From: an endosymbiont of Escarpia spicata
GTDB taxonomy: Bacteria; Pseudomonadota; Gammaproteobacteria; Chromatiales; Chromatiaceae
Length of the DNA stretch: 64,000 nucleotides
Reading direction: 5' to 3'
Assembly: GCA_003349915.1 (NCBI GenBank)
Contig: QFXE01000020.1
Span: 168,251 to 232,250 of the forward strand
Part shown: positions 46,329 to 55,113 of the stretch, piece by piece
How the letters are laid out: every line of letters begins with the position of its first letter
How positions within the stretch are numbered: the stretch's first letter is position 1
Notes under the pieces: model-generated
What the model was told of the DNA's origin: nothing
Database searches by the model: none
What the model saw: the letters and a program-made list of their open reading frames with translations, nothing else
Position numbers and translations under genes: made by a program

Positions 46329-46482
46329 GTAGGTCGGGTTAGTCGCGCATTCGCACAAGGTCCAAATACGGCACTGCAGATTGCGCGCGACGTAACCCGA
46401 CAATCCAATGTTGGGTTACGATGCGCACGAAGTTTGGCAACAAAATGATAGTTTTGAGCAATGCGCATCTAACCCAACCTAC
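46329..46482. repeat. GTAGGTTGGGTTA palindromic repeat (copy 2)
   Basis: A 154-bp element starting GTAGGTCGGGTTAG and ending CATCTAACCCAACCTAC, with the internal arms GTAACCCGAC and GTTGGGTTACG, as in copy 1 (4356–4530). It occupies the middle of the 407-base gap 46224–46630, which holds no recognisable gene. A further low-complexity stretch near 46590–46625 (GAGATCTCTCCCTGCGG) also looks like dispersed repeat DNA. Confidence 0.75.
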
Positions 46483-46630
46483 AAAAAATCACCTATTCAG
46501 GACCAAGCTGAATAGTTACTTCTGTTCTTAGGTTCGGACTCGGCCGCAAGAAGAAATCTCATACCTCGACTGCAAGTAAGTGCTCCGTTGCTTGAGATCT
46601 CTCCCTGCGGTCGAGATGACAGGATTCAGC

Positions 46631-47701
46631 TTAGCTGAACCAGGGCCGTAACAGCGCAAGCGAATCCTCCACCCCGGTAGCAGGGGTGGGTTCAGGTCTT
46701 GGCGCCTCCAACATCGACTCAATCGCCGATTTCAGTGGCTCCGTCCGCCACTCTGCCTGCGTCAATTGCCTGAACGGAATCCGCTCAGCCACCCACTCAA
46801 CCAGCCAGCGGCTCTCCGGCCACTCATTTCTGGCCGCCGAAAGCAGTGGTAATCCATTCGCCGCCGCCTCGGTAAAGCTGTTGTAACCCGGCTTGGTGAT
46901 CATCAGGTCGCAGGATGCCATCAGATCGATGAATGCAATCCCTTCGGGAACGATAAAAAAATCGCAACGTTCGGCCTCAATAATCTCCGGCACCAGCCAG
47001 ACCAGTCCATCAAGCCGGGGAAGCGCATCCGCAGCAACCGTTCCGCTCACGCCCCCAAACTGCAAAAGACCGATTCGACTCTCACTGGGCAGACCGAGAC
47101 GCGCGATAATTTCTTCACGATGCGGCTTGCCCCTGATTGCCAATGGACCTATCGGATGGCTATTGGGCAGCCACGCCATCGGCATAGAAGGCGCAGGCCG
47201 CAAAAACAGATCAACCTGCTGATAGGCCTGCTTTATATCCCGCAGGCAATCTTCCAGGGGAAGCGTTGACATTGGGCCTTCATGGAGGATATCAAACCAG
47301 GTCAGTGAGCAGAGTCCCACCGCAGGGATGCCCAGATCCTTTGCCGCAACCAGAGGTAACCAAGGCACATCGGCGAGCAGAAGATCCGGCGCCGCCGACT
47401 CCAGCAAGGCCCGTTGCCGCTTCAGTCTTGCTGCGGAATCCTGATGGAAAAGCCGATAAGCCTCATGGGTGGCCTGCCAGTTGGCGGTCAATGGATTTTC
47501 CATCACCATACCCACATCACAGGCCTCGGCAAGCAATTCGAAGGGGCCGTCTATTCTGCTGCGGATAAATTCCGTCGGCAGATCGCCCTGAATCACTACC
47601 TGAAGGCCGGGCAGATCGCGGCGCAGGCCGTTGATCACCGGCGCGATCTGTGAGAGATGTCCATAACCGTGGGCAGAGACTGCAACAAAGAGTCTAGACA
47701 T
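46631..47701 (-). CDS. MurG/GT28-like glycosyltransferase
   Basis: A 356-residue GT-B-fold protein. N-terminal VAVSAHGYGHLSQIAPV is the acceptor-side glycine loop, and MITKPGYNSFTEAAANGLPLL is the nucleotide-sugar-binding motif seen in MurG and diglyceride-type GT28 enzymes. The donor and acceptor are unknown. It follows the O-antigen-ligase-like gene by 27 bases and probably belongs to the same unit. Confidence 0.8.
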   Translation of the reverse strand: MSRLFVAVSAHGYGHLSQIAPVINGLRRDLPGLQVVIQGDLPTEFIRSRIDGPFELLAEACDVGMVMENPLTANWQATHEAYRLFHQDSAARLKRQRALLESAAPDLLLADVPWLPLVAAKDLGIPAVGLCSLTWFDILHEGPMSTLPLEDCLRDIKQAYQQVDLFLRPAPSMPMAWLPNSHPIGPLAIRGKPHREEIIARLGLPSESRIGLLQFGGVSGTVAADALPRLDGLVWLVPEIIEAERCDFFIVPEGIAFIDLMASCDLMITKPGYNSFTEAAANGLPLLSAARNEWPESRWLVEWVAERIPFRQLTQAEWRTEPLKSAIESMLEAPRPEPTPATGVEDSLALLRPWFS

Positions 47702-47728
47702 CTGGATTACACGTCCAGCGAGTAGTCA

Positions 47729-48958
47729 TCAACCTTCCCTCTCCCGCAGACGGGCGTGGCTGAGGCCAGCCAGATAGACCGCCGTCAGAACGACATAGAA
47801 GCTGCCTTCCCCCCTGTCCATCAGGAAGGAGTTGAAGAGACAGCCCACAGTCATCGCCACCACCAGAGCCTGGGAGGATCCACGGAAGCATGGATCAACC
47901 TGTGCGGAGTGTCGCCAGTGATTGTAGAGCAGCAGCAGGAAAAGCAGCAGACCCACCAGTCCCAGCTGCACGGTGATATTCAGATATTCGTTGTGGGGAT
48001 TGTCGGACAATAGCTCCAACCCCTTTTGCCGAACCAGTTCAGCATACTCAACCGAAAAACTGCCGCTGCCCGTACCGACCAGCAGATGATGACCAATCAG
48101 CTCCAGTGAGTTGCCATACATCTCCAAACGATTACCCACCAGCTCACGATCACGGGACTCTTCACTGAACGCATCCAAACGCTGCAAGGTCAGATCGACC
48201 CGGCTGCTGAAGTTTTCCGAAAATTGGTAGGAGAGCAGGCTGATCAGGACAATAACCAGCCCTCCCGCAAGCAGGCCGCGCCAGTTCAGATACTGTACGG
48301 CGGCCAACAGGATCAGCACCAGCAAAACCAGTTGGCCGGTGCGCCCACCAACCAGCAGCAGCACATTGATCAACGCCAGACCAAGCAACAAACCCCAAAG
48401 CCAGCGCCAACGGCTGCTATCCCGCATAAACCGGTCAAACAGCAGGTAGGCGGTGAAAGCCATAAAGAAATTCTGTGCAATACGCCCTCTGAACACTGTG
48501 TTAGGGAACAACTTTGTAGCTTGGGGAATCAGGTCAGCATACATGCCCCAAGAGGCGACTAAGGTAAGCAGCATCGCCAGCAGAAAGCCGTTGGCCGCAC
48601 GCTTTTGCCAAAGGCGGCTGTCGAGCAGCGAAATCAACAGGGGGATATAAAACAGCTTGAGATACTTGCCCGATTTGTCCAACGCCTCATCCATCCCGGC
48701 ACTGCTGTAGAGCAGCCCCAGAGCAAAAGCCAGCAGCAGAAGGAGCGACCAGCGAGTCAGTGGGTTTTCCCGCATCCTCCGCCACTTGTTGCTGTATCCG
48801 CCGCCCAACAGCCAGAAAATCAGCAGCAGGCCCATCGCGACTGTGAGCCATGCGGTGGGCATCGGCACACTAAAGGCGGCGAACACCGCCATGCCCCGGG
48901 CAGCCAGATCAAACCGCTGCTGCCATTGATGCCAAGTCATCATGATTCGTTCAAACAC
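47729..48958 (-). CDS. O-antigen ligase/polymerase family (Wzy_C) membrane protein
   Basis: A 409-residue protein with about ten to twelve helices. The large periplasmic loop contains the family pattern (GNSLELIGHHLLVGTGSGSF … HNEYLNITVQLG), including the conserved histidine and arginine-rich approach. It either ligates glycan to a lipid or protein, or polymerises it. Start may be ATG 48958 or ATG 48940. Confidence 0.87.
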   Translation of the reverse strand: MFERIMMTWHQWQQRFDLAARGMAVFAAFSVPMPTAWLTVAMGLLLIFWLLGGGYSNKWRRMRENPLTRWSLLLLLAFALGLLYSSAGMDEALDKSGKYLKLFYIPLLISLLDSRLWQKRAANGFLLAMLLTLVASWGMYADLIPQATKLFPNTVFRGRIAQNFFMAFTAYLLFDRFMRDSSRWRWLWGLLLGLALINVLLLVGGRTGQLVLLVLILLAAVQYLNWRGLLAGGLVIVLISLLSYQFSENFSSRVDLTLQRLDAFSEESRDRELVGNRLEMYGNSLELIGHHLLVGTGSGSFSVEYAELVRQKGLELLSDNPHNEYLNITVQLGLVGLLLFLLLLYNHWRHSAQVDPCFRGSSQALVVAMTVGCLFNSFLMDRGEGSFYVVLTAVYLAGLSHARLREREG

Positions 48959-49028
48959 TCCTGGTAGGGATCACGAAATGGACCATGATAGAATCACTCC
49001 TCAATAAAGAGAAGCGCCAGACAAGGAC

Positions 49029-50921
49029 ATGCGAAAAAACATCATTCCTGCTCGATTCCAGTCCCAGGGAACGGCTCTGATTCACGACACTCTGATGGTG
49101 CCCATCGCCTGGACGCTTGCTTTCTGGCTGAGGTACAACCTCGGAATTCTGCCTGTTGAGTTTTTTGATGAGGGCTTAAAGGCCCTGCTGATCATCCTCC
49201 CGGTACAGCTTGGCGCATTTATCGCTTTCGGCCTCTACCGCGGAATCTGGCGTTTTGCCTCTCTGCCGGATCTTCTCAGAATCCTCAAAGCGGTTGCGGT
49301 TGGCAGCGCCATCGGTATGGCCCTGCTCTTTGTGATCACCCGGGCAGAGGAGATACCCCGCTCCGTTCCCGTCATCTACACCCTGCTACTGCTACTGCTG
49401 CTCAGCGGCCCGCGAATGATCTACCGCTGGCTGAAGGACAACCGGCTCTATCTCTCTTCCGGTCAGCGCGTACTCATCGTTGGTGCCGGAAAGGCGGGGG
49501 AGATGCTGGCCAGGGACATTCTGCGCAACCGCCACGACGCATTTCAGCCCATGGCATTTGCGGACGACAACCCGCGGCACCATGGACGGGACATCCACGG
49601 CATACCCGTCGCCGGTGGCTGTGATGCCATCCCGGCATTAACCGAGCAATACGAAATCGACATCATCATGCTCGCCCTGCCGTCGGCCACTTCCTCACAA
49701 ATGCGCAGGGTGGTCGAATTTTGTGAACAGGCCCACATACCCTTCCAGGCAGTACCGCAGCTCAACGATCTGATGTCCGGCAATGTGCGGATCAACGACC
49801 TCCGTGAGGTCTCCATCGAGGACCTGCTGGGACGCGAACCGGTCTCGCTTGACTGGCCAGCCATCGAGCAGGCCCTGTCGAATAAAACCGTGTTGATCAC
49901 CGGCGGCGGCGGCTCCATCGGCTCGGAGCTCTGCCGTCAACTGGCCCGGCTAAAACCAACACGGCTGGTGATCCTGGAGCAGAGTGAATTCAATCTCTAC
50001 TCCATCGAGATGGAACTGCAGAAGGCCTTTCCCGATCTGGAACTGGAGTGCCACCTTGGCGACGTCACCGACCGTCCCTATGTCGATGATGTTTTCACCC
50101 GGCACCGCCCTGATGTCATCTTCCACGCTGCCGCCTACAAACACGTTCCCATGCTGGAACCTCAGCTTCGCCAGGCGATGCGTAATAATGTGCTCGGCAC
50201 CCGTAATGTTGCTGAAGCGGCAAACCAGTTCAACAGCAGCGTCTTCGTGCTGGTCTCTACCGACAAAGCGGTCAACCCGGCCAACATCATGGGCGCCAGC
50301 AAGCGCGCAGCGGAGATTTTCTGCCAAAATCTCAATGCACACTCCAACACCCGGTTTATCACCACCCGTTTCGGTAACGTGCTCGGCTCAGCGGGGAGCG
50401 TGATTCCTCTCTTCCGCAAGCAGATCGCCGCGGGTGGGCCGGTCACGGTAACCGACCCCCGCATGGAGCGTTACTTCATGACTATCCCGGAGGCCTGCCA
50501 GCTGATCATGCAGACGGTGGTGCTTGGGGATGGCGGTGAGATCTTTGTGTTGGATATGGGCGAACCGGTAAAGATCAGCTATCTGGCTGAACAGATGATC
50601 CACCTCTCCGGTAAAAAGCCGGGAGAGGATATCGAAATCGAGTACATTGGCCTGCGCCCGGGAGAGAAGCTGTTCGAGGAGCTGTTCCACGAAAAAGAGG
50701 CGCTCGACAAGACCCGGCACGAAAAGGTGTTTCTGGCGCGCCACCGCAAGGTGGACTGGGAGGGTCTCACTGAGACCATGAAAACGGTTGCCGAAGCCTG
50801 TGAATCCATGAATATCCAGCGACTGGACGAGGCGCTGCACTCCCTGGTACCGGAGCACGGCCCCCAACCGAACGGGCAGTCCAACAGCAACGGAGCGGAG
50901 ATCATCTATCTGAAAAAATAG
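49029..50921 (+). CDS. WbpM/PglF-type membrane UDP-GlcNAc 4,6-dehydratase
   Basis: A 630-residue protein: four N-terminal helices (about 15–130), a first Rossmann domain (VLIVGAGKAGEMLAR), and a C-terminal SDR domain (TGGGGSIGSELCRQL, about 288). The catalytic segment STDKAVNP–NIMGASKR has Met in place of the usual Tyr of YxxxK, a known feature of WbpM/FlaA1/PglF. It makes UDP-2-acetamido-4-keto-2,4,6-trideoxy sugar and so feeds the 4-aminotransferase at 45051. It is the last gene of the polysaccharide locus. Confidence 0.93.
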   Translation: MRKNIIPARFQSQGTALIHDTLMVPIAWTLAFWLRYNLGILPVEFFDEGLKALLIILPVQLGAFIAFGLYRGIWRFASLPDLLRILKAVAVGSAIGMALLFVITRAEEIPRSVPVIYTLLLLLLLSGPRMIYRWLKDNRLYLSSGQRVLIVGAGKAGEMLARDILRNRHDAFQPMAFADDNPRHHGRDIHGIPVAGGCDAIPALTEQYEIDIIMLALPSATSSQMRRVVEFCEQAHIPFQAVPQLNDLMSGNVRINDLREVSIEDLLGREPVSLDWPAIEQALSNKTVLITGGGGSIGSELCRQLARLKPTRLVILEQSEFNLYSIEMELQKAFPDLELECHLGDVTDRPYVDDVFTRHRPDVIFHAAAYKHVPMLEPQLRQAMRNNVLGTRNVAEAANQFNSSVFVLVSTDKAVNPANIMGASKRAAEIFCQNLNAHSNTRFITTRFGNVLGSAGSVIPLFRKQIAAGGPVTVTDPRMERYFMTIPEACQLIMQTVVLGDGGEIFVLDMGEPVKISYLAEQMIHLSGKKPGEDIEIEYIGLRPGEKLFEELFHEKEALDKTRHEKVFLARHRKVDWEGLTETMKTVAEACESMNIQRLDEALHSLVPEHGPQPNGQSNSNGAEIIYLKK

Positions 50922-50928
50922 CCGCCGC

Positions 50929-52325
50929 TCAGGGGATTTCGACCTTCGTCTCCGGGAGCGCCACCTGCAGCGCCTCTTTCAGCGCCCGCTTGGCCTCGTC
51001 ATCACCATGCACCAGACGCACCTCTGCGGGCGGCCTGCGCATACCTTTCACAAATCGCACCAGTGAATCCCTGTCGGCATGGGCCGAATATCCTCCCAGA
51101 GTATAGACACCTGCCCTGATGGTGTAGCGCTTCTCATCGAAATAGACATAACCGCCTTCCGGCCCATAGCGCTGAATGGCCCTTCCCGGCGTGCCCGCCG
51201 CCTGATACCCCACAAACACCACATCGGTACGGGGATCACCGATCAGGGCCTTGAGATAGTTGACGATTCTTCCCCCGCTGCACATGCCGCTGGCGGCCAG
51301 CACGATAGTCGGACGGGCCGTCTTTTGCAGATAATTGACAGCGGCCAGATGGTCCTGATGCTCTTTGATGGTCGTCATCTGCTCGAAACTGAGGGGATGG
51401 CGGCCCAGCATGAGTCGACGTTTTGCCTCCCGGTCCCAGAACGGTTGCAGACGCCGGTAGACCTTGGTGAATTCACTGGCCAGCGGCGAGTCAACGATGA
51501 CCTCCACATCATCCCAATCAATATTCCGACCCGCCTTGCGGCCACGACACTGGTGTAAAATCGCCTCCAGTTCATAGAGCTGCTCCTGGGTACGACCAAT
51601 GCTGAAGGCGGGAAACAGGATCACACCCCGGTTTTCAAAGCAGCGCTCCACCACCGCCTGCAGCCTATTACGGCGCTCCCGGCGCCCCTCGTGCAAACGA
51701 TCGTTTCCAACACCAGCAGGTCGGCTGAATAGGGAGGCTTTGGGGCGGACAGCAGGGGCGCATAGGGGGCGCCCAGGTCTCCTGAAAAGATGATCTTTTT
51801 TTGCTCGCCGGCAACCTTGGCCAGACATTCGATATAGGCGGAGCCAAGAATATGTCCGGCTGGCTGGAAACGAATCTTCAGGGAAGCCCCGGTGGAGGCA
51901 GGCAGAACCACTGCCCACTGAGCATATCCAAGGGGTTTGAGTCTCTTTTTGATGCGTTTGAGGAAACGGCGGATCAACCCTTCGTTACGGGTAACACCAA
52001 TTCGCAACGCATCTTCGAGCACCAAGGGTAGCAGTTCTGCGGTGGGTTCGGAGCAGTAGATCGGCCCGTCGAATCCTGCCCCGATCAGCCAGGGAATGCG
52101 CCCGACATGGTCGATGTGGCAATGCGTCACCAGCAGCGCCCGCACCTGGCGGATGTCAAAATCGATCTCCAGCTGATCCGCATGAGCGCCGCCGGGGGAG
52201 GCCTCTTCCCCCTGAAACAGGCCACAGTCGATGAGTACGCTGTTTCCAGCTCCGACAAACAGTTCGTGGCAGGAACCGGTAACGCCTGTCACCGCTCCGT
52301 GGTGAATAATCTGAAACTCGTCCAT
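50929..52325 (-). pseudogene. Beta-CASP metallo-beta-lactamase-fold RNase-like gene, interrupted
   Basis: The 5' frame (52325 to about 51712) has the MBL core IIHHGAVTGVTGSCH, THCHIDHVGRIP and a beta-CASP approach ending LLVLE. The 3' frame (about 51702–50929) has HEGRRERRNR, ILFPAFSIGRTQE, VLAASGMCSGGRIVNYL and YSAHADRDSLVRFV, the CPSF-like/exonuclease motifs. At the junction TTGGAAACGAT the expected S-T-Y-G segment is absent. A 13-base deletion between GGAA repeats explains both the loss and the frame change (1397 + 13 = 470 codons). Unless this is an assembly fault, the enzyme is broken. Confidence 0.82.
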
Positions 52326-52333
52326 GCGTGAAA

Positions 52334-52872
52334 TCAGCGAACCAGGCCGGCCTCCACCTCATCCCTTTTGGCTTTGCCTTCAAGTGCTTCGATCAGCGCC
52401 AGGGAAAAGTCCATTGCCGTCCCCGGCCCACGGGAAGTGATTACCTTTCCGTCCGCTATCACCGGCAGCAGGTTCACATCCACGCCCGGCAGATCCATCC
52501 CGTCCAGCACACCGGGATAGCTGGTGGCGGATCGGCCCTCCAGCAGTCCGGCGCTGGCCAGCACCTTGGGGGCGGCGCAGATTGCCGCAGTGTAACCCCC
52601 TTCCCCTGCAAGACGCTGCAACAGACGGTGGATTGATCCAGATAGTCTGCACCGGGCAGTCCGCCGGGCAGCACGATCATATCGAATGACTCATCCACAA
52701 CGGCGTCGAGGGTGGTGTCAGGCAGAAGGGTCAACCCTCTGGCGGCCTTGACCGGTTGATCGTCGAGACCGGCCGTCACCACGTCCACCCCGGCACGGGT
52801 CAGTAGATCGGTGATGGTGGCGGCTTCGAGTTCTTCACAGCCTTGGGCGAGGGGGACGAGGACGCGTGCCAT
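52334..52872 (-). pseudogene. DJ-1/PfpI family protein (YajL-like), one-base frameshift
   Basis: The first frame gives MARVLVPLAQGCEELEA with the family glutamate, FDMIVLPGGLPGADYL, then drifts into nonsense. The second frame resumes at LLQRLAGEGGYTAAICAAP with the nucleophilic cysteine, SYPG and VITSRGPGTAMDF. The switch lies near 52630–52640 (ATCAATCC), and adding one base gives 180 codons, the normal length. DJ-1/YajL proteins protect against glyoxal and oxidative stress. It overlaps the upstream deacetylase gene and precedes the broken nuclease gene. Confidence 0.8.
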
Positions 52873-53642
52873 AATCTTCTCTCCTGGTTTGTCAGATGCG
52901 AGGCCGGCACAAGCTGCACCCCCTCGCGTTCGAGCAGCGGTAACATCTCCGCCAGAATCTCCAGGGTCTCCGGATGCGGATGACCGATGCCAACGGCACT
53001 GCCGTCTCTCTTTGCCAGACGAATCAGGTTTTGGAACTGCATCCGGATCGCCTGCGGATCCCGCTCATTATCGAGAAAGACGTTGCGCCGCGTGACGGCC
53101 ACCAGATTCTCCCTGGCCACCGCTTCAGCCTGGGTCTGGTCGGTAGTGCGGCTGTCGATAAAAAAGAGCTCCGAATCTCTGAGCGCAGCCATCAGCCAAC
53201 GCATCGTCTCCGCATCACTGGTCATTCTGCTGCCCATGTGGTTGTTGATGCCGGCCACATACGGGATCGATGCGATATCCTCAGCAAGAGTCAGGACAAA
53301 TGCATCCCGTTCCATGTCCATCGTCAGGCCGCCAGCACCCAGCGGATAGTTTTCGTTCGACTCCATCGGCAGATGAAGCATCACCTCTCTCTCAGTGGCG
53401 TGGGCGATACCGGCCTGCACTTTGGCAAACGGGGTGTGGGGCAGGAACGAGTAAGTGATGGCGCCCGGCAAGGCCAGTGCTGCCTCACCGGCTTCACGCC
53501 GGTTGCCCATATCATCGATAATCAGCGCGATATAGGCAGGGGATCTCCCGATCCCCTCTGCATCATCCGCCTGAGCCCCGGGCACGAGAATGGCGGCAAC
53601 CCCCAGCAACAGGAGTGAACATGTTTGCCGGAGACCGCTCAT
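52800..53642 (-). CDS. Divergent polysaccharide deacetylase family protein (YibQ-like)
   Basis: A 280-residue exported protein. It has a signal peptide (1 to about 25), then the divergent deacetylase core: YIALIIDDMGNRREAGE, YSFLPHTPFA, EVMLHLPMES, INNHMGSRMT and GIGHPHPETLEIL. The catalytic residues differ from classical NodB enzymes, as in YibQ. Gene order gpmI–envC–(ctpA)–yibQ is conserved, suggesting a cell-wall role. The last 20 or so residues are Ser/Pro/Lys-rich and overlap the DJ-1 gene by 73 bases, so the true C-terminus may be altered. Confidence 0.83.
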   Translation of the reverse strand: MSGLRQTCSLLLLGVAAILVPGAQADDAEGIGRSPAYIALIIDDMGNRREAGEAALALPGAITYSFLPHTPFAKVQAGIAHATEREVMLHLPMESNENYPLGAGGLTMDMERDAFVLTLAEDIASIPYVAGINNHMGSRMTSDAETMRWLMAALRDSELFFIDSRTTDQTQAEAVARENLVAVTRRNVFLDNERDPQAIRMQFQNLIRLAKRDGSAVGIGHPHPETLEILAEMLPLLEREGVQLVPASHLTNQERRLWHASSSPSPKAVKNSKPPPSPIY

Positions 53643-54967
53643 CAGCCTGCCTTGCGTTTTTGCAGTATCGCCAATCCTTTCAACAGGTTGAGCGCTTCAC
53701 TAAGCTGGTAGTCCCGGGCCGCCAATGAGCCCTTATTCTCTTTGTCATCCTTTTTCTCCCCAGCCTGTTTTTTTGCTTTCCCATTGCCGTTTTCCAGATG
53801 ACCGGAAAGGTCCGCCTCTTTCAACGGTTTTACACCTTTGCCTTTCGACGCGGATACCTCCACATCATCCAGCTCGATGTCGGGCTTGATGCCCTCCGCC
53901 TGGATGGATCGGCCTGAAGGGGTAAAGTATCGGGCTGTGGTCATTTTCACTGCTGTGTGTTGATTGATCGGGATAATGGTCTGCACCGAGCCCTTACCAA
54001 AGGTCTGCTTGCCCATGATGACCGCACGGTTGTGATCCTGCAGCGCACCGGCAACGATTTCCGAGGCCGACGCAGATCCGGAGTTGACCAAGACCACGAT
54101 GGGTGCGCCCTTGAGCACATCATCCGGCGCAGCCTCAAAGCGCAAGGCGGAGTCGCTCACCCTGCCTTCGGTATAGACGATCAGTCCCTGTTCCAGAAAG
54201 GCATCACTTACGGACACCGCCGCATTGAGCACCCCACCTGGGTTATTGCGCAGATCGAGTACCAATCCCTTCAGTCCCTCCTTTGCCGACTCATCCAGCT
54301 TGCGTACTGCCTTCAGCATATCGTCGGTGGTATGTGACTGAAACTGGGAGATGCGCACATAGGCAAAACGCTCATCCAGCAGTCGGCTCTTGACGCTGGT
54401 TACCTTGATGACCGCACGCACCACCTCGATCTTCAGGGGCTTTTCCGCCCCCTTCCGGGCAATTGTCAGCACAAGACTGCTGCCGGGCTTGCCGCGCATC
54501 AGGTTTACCGCCTCGTTCAGGGAGAGCCCCTTCACCGGCGTATCATCCAGCCGCACAATCAGGTCACCGGCAAGCACGCCTGCCCGCTGTGCCGGGGTAT
54601 CGTCGATAGGAGAGATGACCTTGATGAAGCCGTCCTCCATGCCAACCTCTATGCCGAGGCCACCGAATTCACCACTGGTGCCGACCCGCAGCTCTTTGTA
54701 CTCCTCTTCATTGAGGTAACTCGAGTGGGGATCAAGATCGGAGAGCATGCCGCGTATAGCACTCTCCAGCAGTACCTTGTCTTCCACCGGTTCCACATAG
54801 CTGGCCTTGATGCGGCCGAAGATGTCGGCAAAGGTGCGCAGCTCCTGCAGCGGCAATTCGACTACCTCCTTTTCCGGTTGGGCAGCGGCATATCCCGCCA
54901 CCGAAAAACCCATCCCGAAAACAGCACCGAGGCTTAGTACAAAAAAGCTGTGAAACGAAAACTTCAT
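53642..54967 (-). CDS. ctpA: S41 carboxy-terminal processing protease (CtpA-like)
   Basis: A 441-residue periplasmic serine protease: signal peptide (1–28), N-terminal helices, PDZ domain (about 95–180) with GGLGIEVGMEDGF, and the catalytic domain with LVLDLRNNPGG, nucleophile loop GSASASE (297–303) and Lys325 in TFGKG. The C-terminus is Lys-rich. CtpA-type proteases trim or degrade cell-wall hydrolases and lipoproteins, fitting its place beside envC. It shares one base with the next gene (TGATG). Confidence 0.95.
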   Translation of the reverse strand: MKFSFHSFFVLSLGAVFGMGFSVAGYAAAQPEKEVVELPLQELRTFADIFGRIKASYVEPVEDKVLLESAIRGMLSDLDPHSSYLNEEEYKELRVGTSGEFGGLGIEVGMEDGFIKVISPIDDTPAQRAGVLAGDLIVRLDDTPVKGLSLNEAVNLMRGKPGSSLVLTIARKGAEKPLKIEVVRAVIKVTSVKSRLLDERFAYVRISQFQSHTTDDMLKAVRKLDESAKEGLKGLVLDLRNNPGGVLNAAVSVSDAFLEQGLIVYTEGRVSDSALRFEAAPDDVLKGAPIVVLVNSGSASASEIVAGALQDHNRAVIMGKQTFGKGSVQTIIPINQHTAVKMTTARYFTPSGRSIQAEGIKPDIELDDVEVSASKGKGVKPLKEADLSGHLENGNGKAKKQAGEKKDDKENKGSLAARDYQLSEALNLLKGLAILQKRKAG

Positions 54968-55079
54968 CCCATTTTTCCTGCAAACATCGCCCTTTGGCGA
55001 TAAAAATTCAATAGTCGGTTCAGACTGATTAAGACCGCTTCCACGTAACTATAGTGCACTCTGACTTTGTGGTACGCAT

Positions 55080-55113
55080 GTAGGATGTGGTGGGCTTGCG
55101 AGCCGCATCCTAC
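55080..55113. repeat. GTAGGATG palindrome at the envC 3' end
   Basis: A 34-base imperfect inverted repeat (GTAGGATGTGG … GCCGCATCCTAC). The envC stop codon lies inside it. It resembles the common intergenic palindromes of the host and may also act as a transcript-end hairpin for envC. Confidence 0.6.

Noticed and set aside
49029..50921. Broken dehydratase because the catalytic Tyr is missing
   Set aside because: Met in place of Tyr in the YxxxK motif is a known feature of active WbpM/FlaA1-type dehydratases.
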